NCBI GenBank assembly: GCA_947359465.1 | Contig: OX375877.1 | Span: forward strand, 25,059,235-25,123,234 | Direction: 5' to 3' | Origin: Metellina segmentata | Lineage: Eukaryota; Arthropoda; Arachnida; Araneae; Tetragnathidae | DNA: 64,000 nt | Part shown: positions 1 to 11,194 of the stretch, piece by piece | Layout of the letters: each line of letters opens with the position of its first letter | Position numbering within the stretch: position 1 is the stretch's first letter | Translations under genes and position numbers: made by a program | The notes under the pieces: generated by a model | Databases searched by the model: none | Told to the model about the DNA's origin: nothing | What the model saw: the letters and a program-made list of their open reading frames with translations, nothing else

Positions 1-433
1 CTGTCTTCTCACCGGAGCCGTACTAAAATTCGAACAACCACCACTTTTTTAAAAACAATCATCGATCCCGAGCATAAATATTATGCCTAAGTTATAAATA
101 TATTTCCTTTCGTGCTAGTCCGGAGAAATATATTTTCTATTTTATCATCCAATTACTATATATATATTACCAATATATATTGTCTAATTTATATATATTG
201 TTGTCTACAGTGTCCAATTACTTTTTTAAAGAGTGGCTCTTTATGTCACTCGATCAAAAAAATAAAATGTTAGACCACATGTGGCTCACGGGTTTCATGT
301 TGCCATGTTCTGTATATTTATTTCAAACTTAACTACCTGATGGTTGTCTCGCAAATAAATTACCAGAACTTGATGACGAGATATCACGTCATTAGCAAAA
401 TTTGTCAGTTTGTGATGGACATCTTGTCAAAAC
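1..433. other. Amt intron, no gene seen
   Basis: AT-rich sequence upstream of the first hAT element. I see no exon here. Around 370-395 there is one copy of a recurring near-palindromic motif (GACGAGATATCACGTCAT) that also appears near 2.1-2.3, 8.6 and 8.9 kb. The preceding Amt exon must lie before the window. Confidence 0.5.
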
Positions 434-1062
434 TAGGGATGCGACATCGACAACAAAACATCGATGCCCAAAATTAAAACATCGATGTTGATAATACATC
501 GCCCCCAAAGCATTGATGGTTTTAAAATTCAGTGTATTTAAACTTTTCCCCTCATTTCTTAAAACTGGTTTATAACCTAGTGATGCGTAATCGTCAGCAA
601 AACATCGTTGTTCAAAATTAAAACATCGATGTTGATAATGCATCGCCCCCAAACTATCGATGTTTTTAAAATTCAGTGTATTCAAACTTTTTTCCCCATT
701 TCTTAAAACTGGTTTAGCAACTAGTGATGCGACATCGGCTCCAATAGATCGATGTTTTTTTATAAAACATTACTGTTTTGAAAACATTGACATCGATGTC
801 ACATCCCTACTTTTCAGACCCTTCACCCTTGGTCACTTTGGTCTAAAAGTATGTTCAATTTGCTGAATATAAAAATTATGCTACTGGGTTATTTTTAAAA
901 TTTTCATAACGGTACTTTTTTCATTTAGAAATAAAACATCGACAACATAAAAACATCGACAAGTATAAACATCGATGTTACAAAAACATCAACCCCAATA
1001 CATCGATGTTTTTAAAAAAACATCGATGTTTTGAAAACATCGACATGGATGTCACATCCCTA
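434..1062. mobile_element. hAT-type non-autonomous element (copy 1)
   Basis: Begins TAGGGATGCGACATCGA and ends with the inverse, ATGTCACATCCCTA. It is flanked by 8-bp duplications, GTCAAAAC (426-433) and GTCGAAAC (1063-1070), matching at 7 of 8 positions. The 8-bp duplication and TAGGGATG-type terminus are hAT hallmarks. The interior is built from many short ACATCGATGT repeats and holds a second, internal right-end-like terminus near 790-810. There is no coding capacity. It lies only 55 bp upstream of an Amt exon, within the intron. A sister copy with the same internal structure is at 58202-58916. Confidence 0.85.
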
Positions 1063-1117
1063 GTCGAAACCATTTGGAGGGCTGAGATTGATTTAGTGTT
1101 GTCATTTCTGTCTTTAG

Positions 1118-1273
1118 GTTTCGGCCTCTTGGAATCCGGGTACGTCAACAGAAAGAACGAAGTTAACATAATGGTGAAGAATGCAATTGATGTCATCTTT
1201 GGAGGTTTGGGGTACTGGATGTTTGGATATGCTTTTTCTTTCGGAAAGGACCCAGGATCCAACTTTTTCATTG
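1118..1273 (+). CDS. Ammonium transporter, internal exon A
   Basis: This exon encodes 52 codons including GFGLLESG, the block KNEVNIMVKNAIDVIFGGL and GYAFSFG. These are typical of the second and third membrane helices of Amt/MEP/Rh ammonium channels, which conduct ammonia or ammonium across the plasma membrane. It starts after a pyrimidine-rich acceptor (TTTCTGTCTTTAG) and ends at a GTAAG donor (1274). Both junctions split a Gly codon after its first base, and the phase fits the next exon at 9233. The reading frame is clean. The first exons, including the start codon, lie left of the window. Family assignment is from recognised motifs, not a search. Confidence 0.95.
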
Positions 1274-1374
1274 GTAAGATATTTTGAATAAGAAATCCAA
1301 ACAGTTCCTAAAACTGACTGTACTTATGAGACAGTATTATTTTGATTGATATGCAATCAACCTTTTGACTACGG

Positions 1375-1800
1375 CTATAGGTAAAACAGGCACCATTCTT
1401 TCTTAGCGCGATTCTTATACCTTTCAAAGTACGACTGCCTGGCCAGGCCGTGGTGTACATTATTTCTTGGCGAGATTCTTATAACTTTCAAGGTACAATT
1501 GCTATACAGGCCGTAGTCTAAATTCTTTCTTGGTGCGATTCTTATAACTTTCAAGGAACAACTGCTGTACTGTGACCGCAGTATAAATACTTTCTTGGCG
1601 TGATCAAGATACAACTTCTGTACCGGCCGTAGTCTAAATTCTTTCTTGGTGTGATTCTTATAACTTTCAAGGCACAACTTCTGTACCGGCCGTAGTCTAA
1701 ATTCTTTCTTGGTGCGATTCTTATAACTTTCAAGGTACAACTGCTGTACTGTGTGTGAGATGTGACCGTAGTCTAAATAATTTTATGGCGCGATTACGTA
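1375..1800. repeat. Minisatellite, about 60-66-bp unit
   Basis: About seven imperfect copies of a unit containing TTCTTTCTTGGTGCGATTC, CTTATAACTTTCAAGG and CGGCCGTAGTCTAAA. The phase between successive copies is roughly 63-66 bp, with one shortened copy. Open frames on the minus strand are by-products of the repetition. A diverged lone unit recurs near 8715-8766, 7 kb away in the same intron. Confidence 0.85.
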
Positions 1801-3348
1801 CCGGCTGCAGTTTAAAGTTTAAGGATACTTAAAAAGAATATAATGTTACCAAGAAAACATGAAACAAAATAATGGTGGCTTTTAACTTTTTCACTGAGGC
1901 GGTGATAAAATTTTCACCACCACCACCCTTGAAATACTTAAGGCCAGTTATGTAAATATTCTTTGTACGCTGAATGCTTCAAAACTTCCTGTACAACCCT
2001 TGAGGAAAGATAAGGAACCAAATATGAGTTTATTCACATAGTGGTATATGGTTCACATTCTCCCTCCAGAGGTCGCATTAACGCTCCTGGGGATTGTCTC
2101 GACGATATATCTCGTCATTGGTATTTCTCCATCCATTAGATTAGGTCAGAACTGACCAGATCTTGATGGACGATATATTTCGTCATTAAAAGAAAACTGA
2201 CCAGATCTTGATCTGGTCATGCACATAAATGGGCAATATCTTGACTAGATTTCGTCATGCACAGAAATGGGCAATATCTTGATTAGATTTAGTAATTGAC
2301 GAAATTTATTGGATCTTGATGAACGAGATACTTCTTTGAAACCACTTGGAAGGTTAAGGTGCCGAAATAAAAAACAGAGAGTATGTGAAAGTTTTTACGA
2401 AATTGTTAGATGAGTAATTTCTTACAATTATCCGTGCAGTGTTTCGGTTTCATACAAAATCTGGGCTAAACGCCTATTCTTTGGGAACTATACAGCTAAC
2501 TATCAGATGTATCTTCTCAAACTTTTGATCCTTTTTGTATCTTTTTTTGATGGTCAAGAAAACATATTAAGAAAGCATTGGCTATTGTTTTTAGAAACGT
2601 TAATAGTAATTTAATTACATTATTAAAGGGGAGAATAGGTATGTTACTTAATCTTTATTTCATGCTCTAAGTTTTTTTTTTCTCCGACCTCGATTTAACG
2701 TTTTCCCGCATTTTACGTTATATCTTTACGGTTCCTTGAAATACGTTAAATCGGGGTTTCACTGAATATTGAAAATGATTAGAAAATAACTTGTAAACAT
2801 GTTAGATAGTAGAAAAGTAATTTTTAACTCTCGTAGTGCAACACTAAACACTTGACTCAAATACGTGAACCAGCATATAATTTAGGGATTTTCCTAGAAG
2901 GATCGAAATAGATCCTTTTTCCAAAGGAACGTGTGGGTTTCGTGGAAAGGCATTCCCAATCGATTGATCGTGCGTCTGAGCTTGGAATTAATAGTCACGC
3001 AAATGTCTTGTTGTGTAGTCTCCGGTTTAATTTCCTTTTTCACCCGGTGACCAATTTATCAATATCCGATCCAATAAATGAGACTACTTTTTATCTGCCT
3101 ACACTTCTCTTACGAGATTTCACAAACTCGTCCGGTATCACAGTATCGTCCAGAAAATTGAAAGTTTCCTGTGGTAAATGATATTTAAATTATCAGATAC
3201 TAATGCTTACTTTTCAGTCATATTTATGTTTTTTTTTTTTGAATAAAGAGAAGGGAGAAATAAAATGCTTCGTTTCGATTGCAATTGTATGCAGGAAGTG
3301 AAACTTTTTGTCATTGCAATATTCGTTCTTGTTGTACTGTAACCACCC
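1801..3348. repeat. Amt intron with degenerate motif repeats at about 2090-2345
   Basis: Between 2090 and 2345 several imperfect copies of a motif like CTGACCAGATCTTGATGGACGAGATAT-type sequence follow one another, some containing a palindromic core (ATATCTCGTC). Related copies lie at 8575-8700 and 8930-9000. The rest of this 1.5-kb interval is AT-rich with no supported gene. Confidence 0.5.

Positions 3349-3392
<44 letters not shown>
3349..3392. repeat. (TA)n microsatellite
   Basis: Uninterrupted TA dinucleotide tract abutting the left side of a Tc1-like relic. The expected left terminal repeat of that element is missing and the tract sits where it should be. Confidence 0.95.
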
Positions 3393-3396
<4 letters not shown>

Positions 3397-4365
3397 AGAT
3401 TTATATAGACAGAAGAAAACATCATCTAAAAAGCACAATAGTGGTCGAAAATCGAAGCTGAACGACAGAGACAAAAGGGTTTTGAAGCGGATTGTGGCAA
3501 AAAAAAAACACAAGACAACAGCATCCCAGATAACATCTGAGATGAACACACATCTACAGGAAGTAGTTTCATCAAAAACTATCCGGCGTGAACTGCATAT
3601 GGCAACTATTCATGGCAGAACGGCTATTTCAAAACCATTGATTACACCATGCAATGCCTTAAAACGACGAATATGGTGTCGCGAGCATAAAAATTGGACA
3701 CAACAACAATGGGAGAATGTAATATGGTCAGACGAATCGTCGTTCACATTATTCCGGACAAATGGACGCGTTTACGTTTGGAGAACGCCACAAGAAGCCT
3801 ATCAAGTTAACTGTCTTCGGCCTACGGTTAAGCATGGCGGCGGTTCAGTGATAATCTAGGGTGCGATATCACATAGTGGTCTAGGCCCACTTGTTGTTCT
3901 GAATGGCCGTGTTACAGGAGAGGATTATATCAGTCTTCTGTCCGACCATCTTAATTCAATGGTGCAAACTGTGTTTCCTGATAAACGACCAGTCTTCCAA
4001 GATGATAATGCCCCCATTCACACCTGTGGAATTACCCGAGACTAGTTTTATGAACATGACGCTAAAATAGAGCACCTCATCTGGCCCCCCTCAGTCCCCT
4101 GATCTCAATATAATTGAACCTTTGTGAGGTATTTTGGAAAACAAGTTGCGCAGTCGATTCCCCCTCCAAGGACACTTTCTGAATTAGTGACTTTTTTGCA
4201 ATTTGAGTGGGAACGTATCCCTCTGAATGTTGTACGTGACTTGTATTTGTCAATTCCACGTCGGATACAAGCTGTAATTCATGCAAAAGGAGAACCAACG
4301 ACCTATTTATAAAAAAAAATATTCTCTTTTCACAGGTGTTCACATTATTTTGCCCAACCGCTGTA
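3393..4365 (+). pseudogene. Tc1-like transposase relic
   Basis: A broken Tc1-family transposase reads left to right. It contains a basic helix-turn-helix-like start (KLNDRDKRVLKRIVAKKK), TTASQITSEMN, WSDESSFTLF (first catalytic Asp), KHGGGSVI, then a stop at 3857-3859, followed by GAISHSGLGPLVVLNGRVTG and FQDDNAPIHT (second catalytic Asp). A frame change spoils the WPPxSPDLN region, and the C-terminal part (4124-4312) ends AKGEPTTYL. Further stops and shifts make it non-functional. The right end is near 4365. The left terminal repeat is not visible. Confidence 0.85.
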
Positions 4366-5325
4366 TATATAAATTTAATCTATTTATGGAATTTGTTTAA
4401 GCACATTCAAGATAGGAAGACAATATGCGTATATGTACTCGTGCATATGGATCTCTACTATACTACTAAACACATTATACTTTTAAATGCACAGAAAGAT
4501 TGTAGATGTTTCTGCATTCTGAAACTGCTCACTGCTAGAGTATCAACTGGACTCTATAATTGCTATAGTTTTGCAGTAAACAGAAGGATGTATTTTGCCT
4601 TTCTAAACATAAAATTAGAAATAATATATTTGGCGATATATTGCACCAGTGGGTACGAATCGGACATGGTTACAAAATTTTTTTCTTACAAATCGGGACA
4701 TTGATAAGCAAGCTTATGATATTTGGTATCCAAACTGGGACACATTCACACAGTTTGGTAATGAATGAACTTGCCATGGGTTACAACATAGAAGAAATAT
4801 GAAAGTAATGAGCAATGATAATCTTTAATGCGTCTAGGATTATGCGATCAAAACTAGTGGTAAAGTGAAATTTTACAAGACAACTTTGTCTGACGGATGA
4901 CTTAAGTACATACATCACCTGATAGGTCCACGAGAACGAAGAAGATGTCCATCCATTAATTCATCTTCTGATTGGATATACTAGTTGCAGAGTGGCCATT
5001 TTATAACTTCATCCGCCACAATAGAAATGCGCATACTAAACAAGCACCCTGTAATAAGACGTAGTATCGCCAAACGAGACGATAAGAAGCCAAATCGGTC
5101 AACCAAGTCAAATTTTTAGAGAAGTCACGTGATAACTAGTCGACATGTTGATCACACTTTTGAAGCTCCTTTCATCAGCAATGCTCCGTATGCTTATAGA
5201 TCACGTCTGTGCATTTCAATACACCCTGAGTTCTGAAAAAGTAGGTACTGGTCAAAATTGTCCTTGTATAACAAATGATGACAACGTCAATTCAAAGTAA
5301 TGATTGAAGTTCTCAGTTTTTCAAA
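4366..5325. other. Amt intron; dispersed repeat at about 4895-5135
   Basis: No gene supported. About 4895-5135 resembles, in inverse orientation, about 46550-46770: shared landmarks are CCAAATCGGTCAACCAAG, AAACGAGACG, CACCCTG and the sequence CACGTGATAACTAG. A shorter match lies near 50395-50505. This is probably an old short transposon or SINE of unknown class. Confidence 0.4.
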
Positions 5326-5561
5326 CACTCACTGCCAAAAGTTAAGCACGAAAGGTAAAATGCAAATAAAACGACAAGTACAGCTTTGATTGACTTGAAA
5401 TGCGGCAGGAAAGTAGCAAATAGGTTTATGCATGAAACAAAACCAATAATTAAATACAAAAATTAAAACAATATTGAATTTTCATAAATTATAAGATGAA
5501 GTCATATTGGAGTCATTAACAACATGATATTTACATCCAAAACAAATAAACAAAACCGACA

Positions 5562-7735
5562 TTAATAGGGTATGTGACCACCCCTCATTCTCATACAAAG
5601 TTTACAACATGTGACCATACTTTCCTTGAGGTGATCAACCACCCCAGAGTCAAGTAATCGCCATTCCTCCTGTAGATTAGTTTTCAACTCTGTTAGAGTA
5701 GCTAGGGATAGAAAACGTGCAGACATAGCACGGCCAAGGGCATCCCAAAGATTTTCAATGGGATTAAGGTCGGGCGAGTACACCGGTCAAACCATCGCGC
5801 AATCCCCTCACTCTCCATCTAGGGATGTCAACACTCAGAAAATAACCGGTTTTCGGTAAACCGGGTTTTTTCCGTCCGGTTATAACTGCCCCGGTTTAAC
5901 CGAGTCAAAAACACCGGTTTTTAAAATAACCGAAAAAAAAAAACGATTTTTAAAAACTTCAAGGTGTTTCTATTTGGTTGTATATAAAAAATGCTAAATG
6001 TCGTTAACTGTTTTTATTTATCACATCACAACTGTTACAAAAATTCACATCAATTCTAAAATAAAACAAAACTTAATTGTTTTAAAATGAAGGTATACAA
6101 ACTAATAAAATAATTAAAATATTAGTTACCTTGTTAATATTGTTTTATCTATACAACTCAATACTTTTTATTAACTCTGCTCATAAATACTCGCTCAGTT
6201 ATAGGCTGGTTAGTTAATCGACTCCTGTCTTACGAAACCCTAGAATTCAGAGATACTAACCTTTCAGATAGCACTTAACTTTCAACAACTGTGAAATACT
6301 TAAAAGCTAGCAATACAAATGCAGGCAAACATGCCTTTCTTTGACCCCAAAATTCAAGTGGACTACTCTCCCTTAACAACACAGGCTGCTGCTAATATAG
6401 TTTGAGCTCATTGGGAAAGTAAGCATCTGCACCCCGCGATTTTGGAAAAATGGATTTTAAGAAATTTTTGTCATGGTGTTGCCCAAAGAAGGCTTGGGTT
6501 TGTTGAATCGGAACTCTCTGGTATTGCTGATGGAGGCGAATCTTTTCCTAATTGATTCAGGCAATGTGTTAACTCTTTGCTGACTTGGGAAACTGCTTGA
6601 CTAGCAATTGCGGAAGACATAAAGTCGTAATTAAACGTTGTTTGGTTTAAATGTACTTTAGATCATCGCTCACTTCTTTGTTTATACCTCAACCCGCATA
6701 GACAAAAAAAAAGCAAAGTCAGAGAATGAGAACAAGCTATGTCACGGGAGTGGTTGAAAAGGGATATCAACTATGTGGATATCTTGAAAAATCAGTTATG
6801 AAAAAAGAACCATTTGCATCCCATGAACACAGGCCACGAATATAATTTTCTTGAATTTTAGGGGCCGGTTTTTTTTTTCGGTTATTAGTTTTTAAAATAA
6901 CAACCGAGGTTATAACCGTGCAAAGAAAACACCGAAAAAAACCGGTTAATCGAAACGAAAAAACTAACTTATCGGTTTAACCGGACGATTATTGACATCC
7001 CTATCTCCAGGTAGTCGTTGATGATGCCAGCTTTATGGAGACGCGCATTGTCATCCATTAAAACGAAAGAAGAACCAACTGCTGCATCATACAATCTCAC
7101 AGTGGGTTCTAGGACTTCATCCTGATACCGGTCAAGCGTCACAGAACCCAGTCTATATATGTTCAGGTCGGTGCGATATCCCAATGAAATCCAGGCCCAC
7201 ACCATGATTATTACACCTCGGAATGCGTGATGCTCGATGATGTTCTGGGGCCGATTGCGTGTGCGTTGTTCTCTCCAGACCCTTACACAGTCCAATTCAC
7301 ATGTTGCCCACACCACTTTAATTGTGCCCTTTTGGATTGGACGTATAGAGCAACACAAAATCGTGGTACCCGGGCGTACAGTCCATTCATGTGTAGCCTT
7401 CGGTGCATAGTAGTGGCAGATATCGTCATACCAATAGACGCTGCAACTATAGATGCCACACGTGTGGAAGTTGCTCTTCTATTCCGCTTTGCTAGAATAG
7501 CAATATATCGATCTTCCACGGGGGTCGTAACCCTTGGGTGACCGGTCACATTTCTTCGGACAACTGTTTGCCTTATTTGGAATAGTTTCAATAATCGTGA
7601 AATTACGGAATGATGAACACCGAAGAAAAGAGCAACATCAGTGATTGTTGCCCTGCTTCAAGGCGTACCACAGAACGCCAGTGATCACTATCAACAATTC
7701 GTCTTCTGGAAGCCATAGAAACACGTCTGTATTGA
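5562..7735 (-). pseudogene. Tc1-like transposase, interrupted
   Basis: The N-terminal two thirds lie at about 7004-7735 on the minus strand. They include RQTVVRRNVTGHPRVT, a VTTPVEDRYIAILAKRNRRA region and MHRRLHMNGLYARVP. After a frame change they continue into the central part with VWAWISLGYRTDLNIY and FVLMDDNARLHKAG (second catalytic Asp). The C-terminus lies at 5562-5790, with SPDLNPIENLWDALG (third catalytic site region) and the end MRGGHIPY. The two parts are separated by the hAT insertion at 5820-7003, and there is also a frame break. Not functional. Confidence 0.85.
5820..7003. mobile_element. hAT-like element rich in ACCGGTT repeats
   Basis: Ends TAGGGATGTCAA and TTGACATCCCTA are inverse. 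They are flanked by TCTCCATC (5812-5819) and TCTCCAGG (7004-7011), an 8-bp duplication with two mismatches. Subterminal regions on both sides carry clusters of AACCGGTTTT/ACCGGTTTAACC. The centre (about 6330-6620) holds a decayed frame with stretches such as AILEKWILRNFCHGVAQ and LGFVESELSGIADGG broken by stops. It may be what remains of a protein gene, which I could not identify. Confidence 0.8.
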
Positions 7736-7975
7736 AAACTAATCATACGTAAGTTCTAAACACTTTTCATCAGCACTCCTCTAACCCTTCATAATGCTGT
7801 ATTCTTATGCTACTTCCTTTTTTGCATACTTCTTGACACGAAACCGTGATTGGCTGTTACATAACATATTTGCATACTTCCATCTACCTCTGCAGCAAAT
7901 TGTAGCCTCTCAAATTTAGATTGACTTCTGGAAATTAACATTTTCCTTTATGTGCTTAATTTTTGGCAGAGAGTG

Positions 7976-9232
7976 TATATTACTGATCGAAGATGAAAAT
8001 GCTTTGGCAGTAAATATTTCAGACGTTATTAAATAACTTATTTAATTATTACCCCCGATTATCTATTTAACTGTTATTCAGATACTTAAATTTCGGAGCA
8101 ACAAGTAATGTACTGGTTTCATTGAACTAACGTCAGTCTAATTACTGTTACCTTCTGGAGCAATTTATATGGATAAGGAAAATTTCTGAAAAATAAACTC
8201 TGCAGGACCTTTAACCTCCAATGTAGTGTTATATTCAGTGAACAAGGGTTACCGTGGATTAGTGGCTTTGTCCCCGCTAGGGACCAGCGATTGCAATAAT
8301 GTAACTTTCTTTTACAATAATGTAACTTAATCTCTGCTGTGTTAGTAAAAGGTTTTTTGTATGCGTATGTCCATTACTTGAACTTGTCCGTATTGTGTTT
8401 CGCTTAGTTGATCAAATATGGCCCTTGCCCCATAAAAATCAAACTAACCATCAAAATGAACAACTTTTCTTGTATTTAAAAGAAGGAGGAATCTTCGACG
8501 TTTTTTTTTCTGACCGGGACAAAACCATCAACCAGCTGGTATGACTAGTTTTTTTTTAACTCTCTCCAAGTAGTTTCGACAAGATATCTTGTCCATGAAG
8601 ATCTGGCCAATTTGACTAAGGATGATATAACTTGTCCATGAAGATCTGGCCAATTTGGCTAATGATCAGATATCTTGTACATGAAGATCTGACTAAAGAA
8701 GATGAAGTAGACTAAATTCTTACTTGGCGCGAGACAGGTACAAATGCTGTACTGGCCGTAGTCTAAAGGTAACCATCTTGTTGGTTTATCTTAGGGTCTC
8801 AAACTGCCCTGTAGTGACCAGCTTCCGAGACAAAAACGTGTTTTAAATAGTGACCAGATAAGAACAAGGGACAATTTATTTATTTTTTACTTGGATTTTC
8901 ACTCTCAATAATATGACAGCTTCATCTTCACGAGGTATCTATCTCGTCAATACTAAAGTTGATCATATCTTGATGGACGCGATACTGAGAGCACTTGGAA
9001 GTTTAAAGATTTCCCCTAACCTTCGGAAATGCAATGTGGTCTAGGTCTCTCTTGGTCATCTACTTGCTGGTCTGGGGTTGTCCAAGGTGAATCTGTATTT
9101 TAATCCTGAAGGTTCATGGACTTGGTTTAGCTCGTCGAGACGAAGAGAGATTTATTTCTACAGGCTTAATAGGTCTCACATTTCTCTGTTGAGGTATGTT
9201 TTTCATTGTCTGATGATGATTATTCTATGTAG
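7976..9232. repeat. Amt intron with degenerate motif repeats at 8575-9000
   Basis: The stretch 7976-8570 shows nothing recognisable. From 8575 to 8700 there are three copies of a unit of about 43-50 bp containing GATATCTTGTCCATGAAGAT followed by CTGGCC or CTGACT. At 8715-8766 a unit like the 1.4-kb minisatellite appears, and at 8930-9000 there are further related motifs. The interval ends at the acceptor of the next Amt exon. Confidence 0.5.
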
Positions 9233-9421
9233 GTATCGGGGGTTTCTTTTTGGATGCCCAAGAGAAGGATATGGGAGTAGTGTTCTCCACCTACATTTTC
9301 CAGCTGTCTTTTGCCACCACTGCTACCACCATAGTGTCCGGAGCCATGGCCGAGAGGTGCAACTTTGTCGCCTACTGCTTGTTCTCTTTCTTCAACACTG
9401 TCATATTTTCGTTACCAGCAG
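9233..9421 (+). CDS. Ammonium transporter, internal exon B
   Basis: Sixty-three codons in phase with exon A. They encode IGGFFLDAQEKDMG, FSTYIFQLSFATTATTIVSG and AMAERCNFVAYCLFSFFN. The segment FATTATTIVSGAMAER is the ammonium-transporter family signature (helices 3-4 of the channel). The acceptor is TATTCTATGTAG before GTATCGGG, and the donor is GTGAG at 9422. The exon ends after the first base of a Gly codon, matching exon C. Other frames through this region are shadows. Confidence 0.95.
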
Positions 9422-9557
9422 GTGAGTTCAAAGCGAATCTCATTACAATATTACCATGCTGCTTTTCATTGCATTACCATTCCTCCAACCAACAAGGGCA
9501 TACCTATAACATCACCCAGTTGGAGAATGAGAATCTCAAGCTCAGATGTAACCTCGT

Positions 9558-9690
9558 CATCTGACCGTGGTTCAAAATTGAGATCGTTGTTCTCGGTTCT
9601 TTCCCTTCCAGATTGATCCCGGACCTTAGCCAATAGCCCGTTTTGTGTCGCTTCAATGCGACGGTAGTTCAACTATCTACATAGCATCAC
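9558..9690 (+). mobile_element. tRNA-derived SINE, 3' fragment
   Basis: Matches the tail half of the SINE seen complete at 45291-45622: CGTCATCTGACCGTGGTTCA, TCTTTCCCTTCCAGATTGAT and CCGGACCTTAGCCAATAGCC. The tRNA-like head is absent. Confidence 0.7.
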
Positions 9691-9784
9691 CCAGAAGTGT
9701 TTGATTTGTTTTCTTCTAGCAATAATTTGGGAAAGAAATGTACAAACAGATCTGTTTCCCATATCAGTTCCGGGTTCACACAGT

Positions 9785-10455
9785 ACTAGATTTAAATATG
9801 ACGGCAATCGGCACAATGTTGAGTTCGATGGCAATCAGTACTAGGTTGAGAAGACGGCAATCGGTTCTAGGATGAGATGGCGGTAATCTGTTCTAGGTTG
9901 AGATAACTGCAATTGGTTCTATGTTGAGATGACGGTAATTGCTTTTAGATTGAGAAGACGACAATCAGTACTAGGTTGAGATGACGGCAATCGGTTCTAG
10001 GTTGAGATGACGACAATCGGTTCTTGTTTGAGATGACGGTAATAGCTTTTAGGTTGAGAAGACGACAATAAGTACTAGGTTGAAATGATGGCAATCGGTT
10101 CTAGGTTGAGATGATGGCAATCGGTTCTAGGCTGAGAAGACGACAATCAGTACTAGGTTGAGATGACGGCAATCGGTCCTAGGTTGAGATAACAGCAATC
10201 GGTTCTAGGTTGAGATGACGACAATCGGTTCGACGACAATCGGTTCTAGGTTGAGATGACGGCAATCGATTCTAGGTTGAGATGACGACAATCGGTTCTA
10301 GGTTGAGATGACGGCAATCGATTCTAGGTTGAGAGGACGGCAATCGTTTTTAGATTCAGAAGACGACAATCAGTACTAGGTTGAGATGACGGCAATCGTT
10401 TCTAGGTTGAGATGACGGCAATCATTTCTAGGTTGAGATGACGGTAATCCATTTT
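9785..10455. repeat. Minisatellite, about 26-bp unit
   Basis: Roughly 25 imperfect copies of a 26-bp unit of the form GGTTGAGATGACGGCAATCG plus GTTCTA. Variants include GACGACAATCAGTACTAGG at every few units, hinting at a higher-order pattern. It lies 370 bp after Amt exon B. Confidence 0.9.
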
Positions 10456-11194
10456 ATGTTACGATGATGCCACCTGATGGGATGCTTAAATAAAAATATG
10501 TATACGAGGTACTCATTATTTAAACTTAGCAAATGTCACTATACTTTTGAACAACTATTGCACAACTTTATTTTTTATGTATAAAGAGGATTTAACCATT
10601 TAAATTAGAAAATAACTACACTGTTACGAACACAAAAACTTTCTACGTTTCTTGGACTTCCTCTTTGCCTACTGTCCCGGTACTAGCGTAAGGGTGACTC
10701 CCATTATGCGAAGGACCTGGTGACATCTATTATACCAGAGTAAGACAGACAGGAACGGTACTAATTTCAATTAATGATTATGAGGCCTGAGACATTGTTT
10801 TATGCAACCAATTAAATACCATTACCAGACATATTTTAAGCGGAGTTTGTCTTTTTAATGCTGTTGCTATTTACTTACTATGAAGTGAATTTTAGAGATC
10901 GGAGGTTTACTGAGAGAAACCAGTCGCCACTAATACATAAAATTAAAATTTAATATTTTTAAGTTCAATGTAAGTGCTCTGAGAAACCGGAAAGATATCT
11001 GAATTTCTTCAATGCTTATCTTGTGTCGATAGGTTCACAAACACATAGAGAAGCTGTGCAGTGTAATGCTTCCTTGACTTTAGTTGTCGTTGCGCTACCT
11101 TTTTCAATAAATATCAATAATCCCATATGTATTTCAGCACGGTGTTTAGCAATATAAAAAGAATATTGTATCTGTTTATAGCGCTCTAAAAGTA
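10456..11194. other. Amt intron, nothing recognised
   Basis: AT-rich sequence with no supported coding region, inverted repeat or known element. Confidence 0.5.

Larger units (their letters stand above)
5326..7975 (-). mobile_element. Tc1-like element, split by a hAT insertion
   Basis: Inverted ends CACTCACTGCCAAAAGTTAA (left) and, read inward from the right, CACTCTCTGCCAAAAATTAA delimit the element. A TA follows the right end, while the left flank now reads AA. Without the hAT insertion it is about 1.46 kb, normal for Tc1. It carries a broken minus-strand transposase. Confidence 0.8.

Noticed and set aside
392..685. Minus-strand frame of 97 codons with internal similarity
   Set aside because: It falls on the ACATCGATG repeats of the hAT MITE; the internal repetition is that of the DNA.
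1375..1740. Minus-strand frame of 121 codons with repeated Leu-Glu-Ser-Tyr
   Set aside because: Product of the minisatellite, not conserved in frame between units.
3207..3549. Short frames with Tyr-Ile tails beside the TA tract
   Set aside because: Microsatellite artefacts; the real content is the Tc1 relic on the + strand.
9078..9425. 115-codon frame across exon B
   Set aside because: Shadow frame; the Amt frame with ATTATTIVSGAMAER is the real one.
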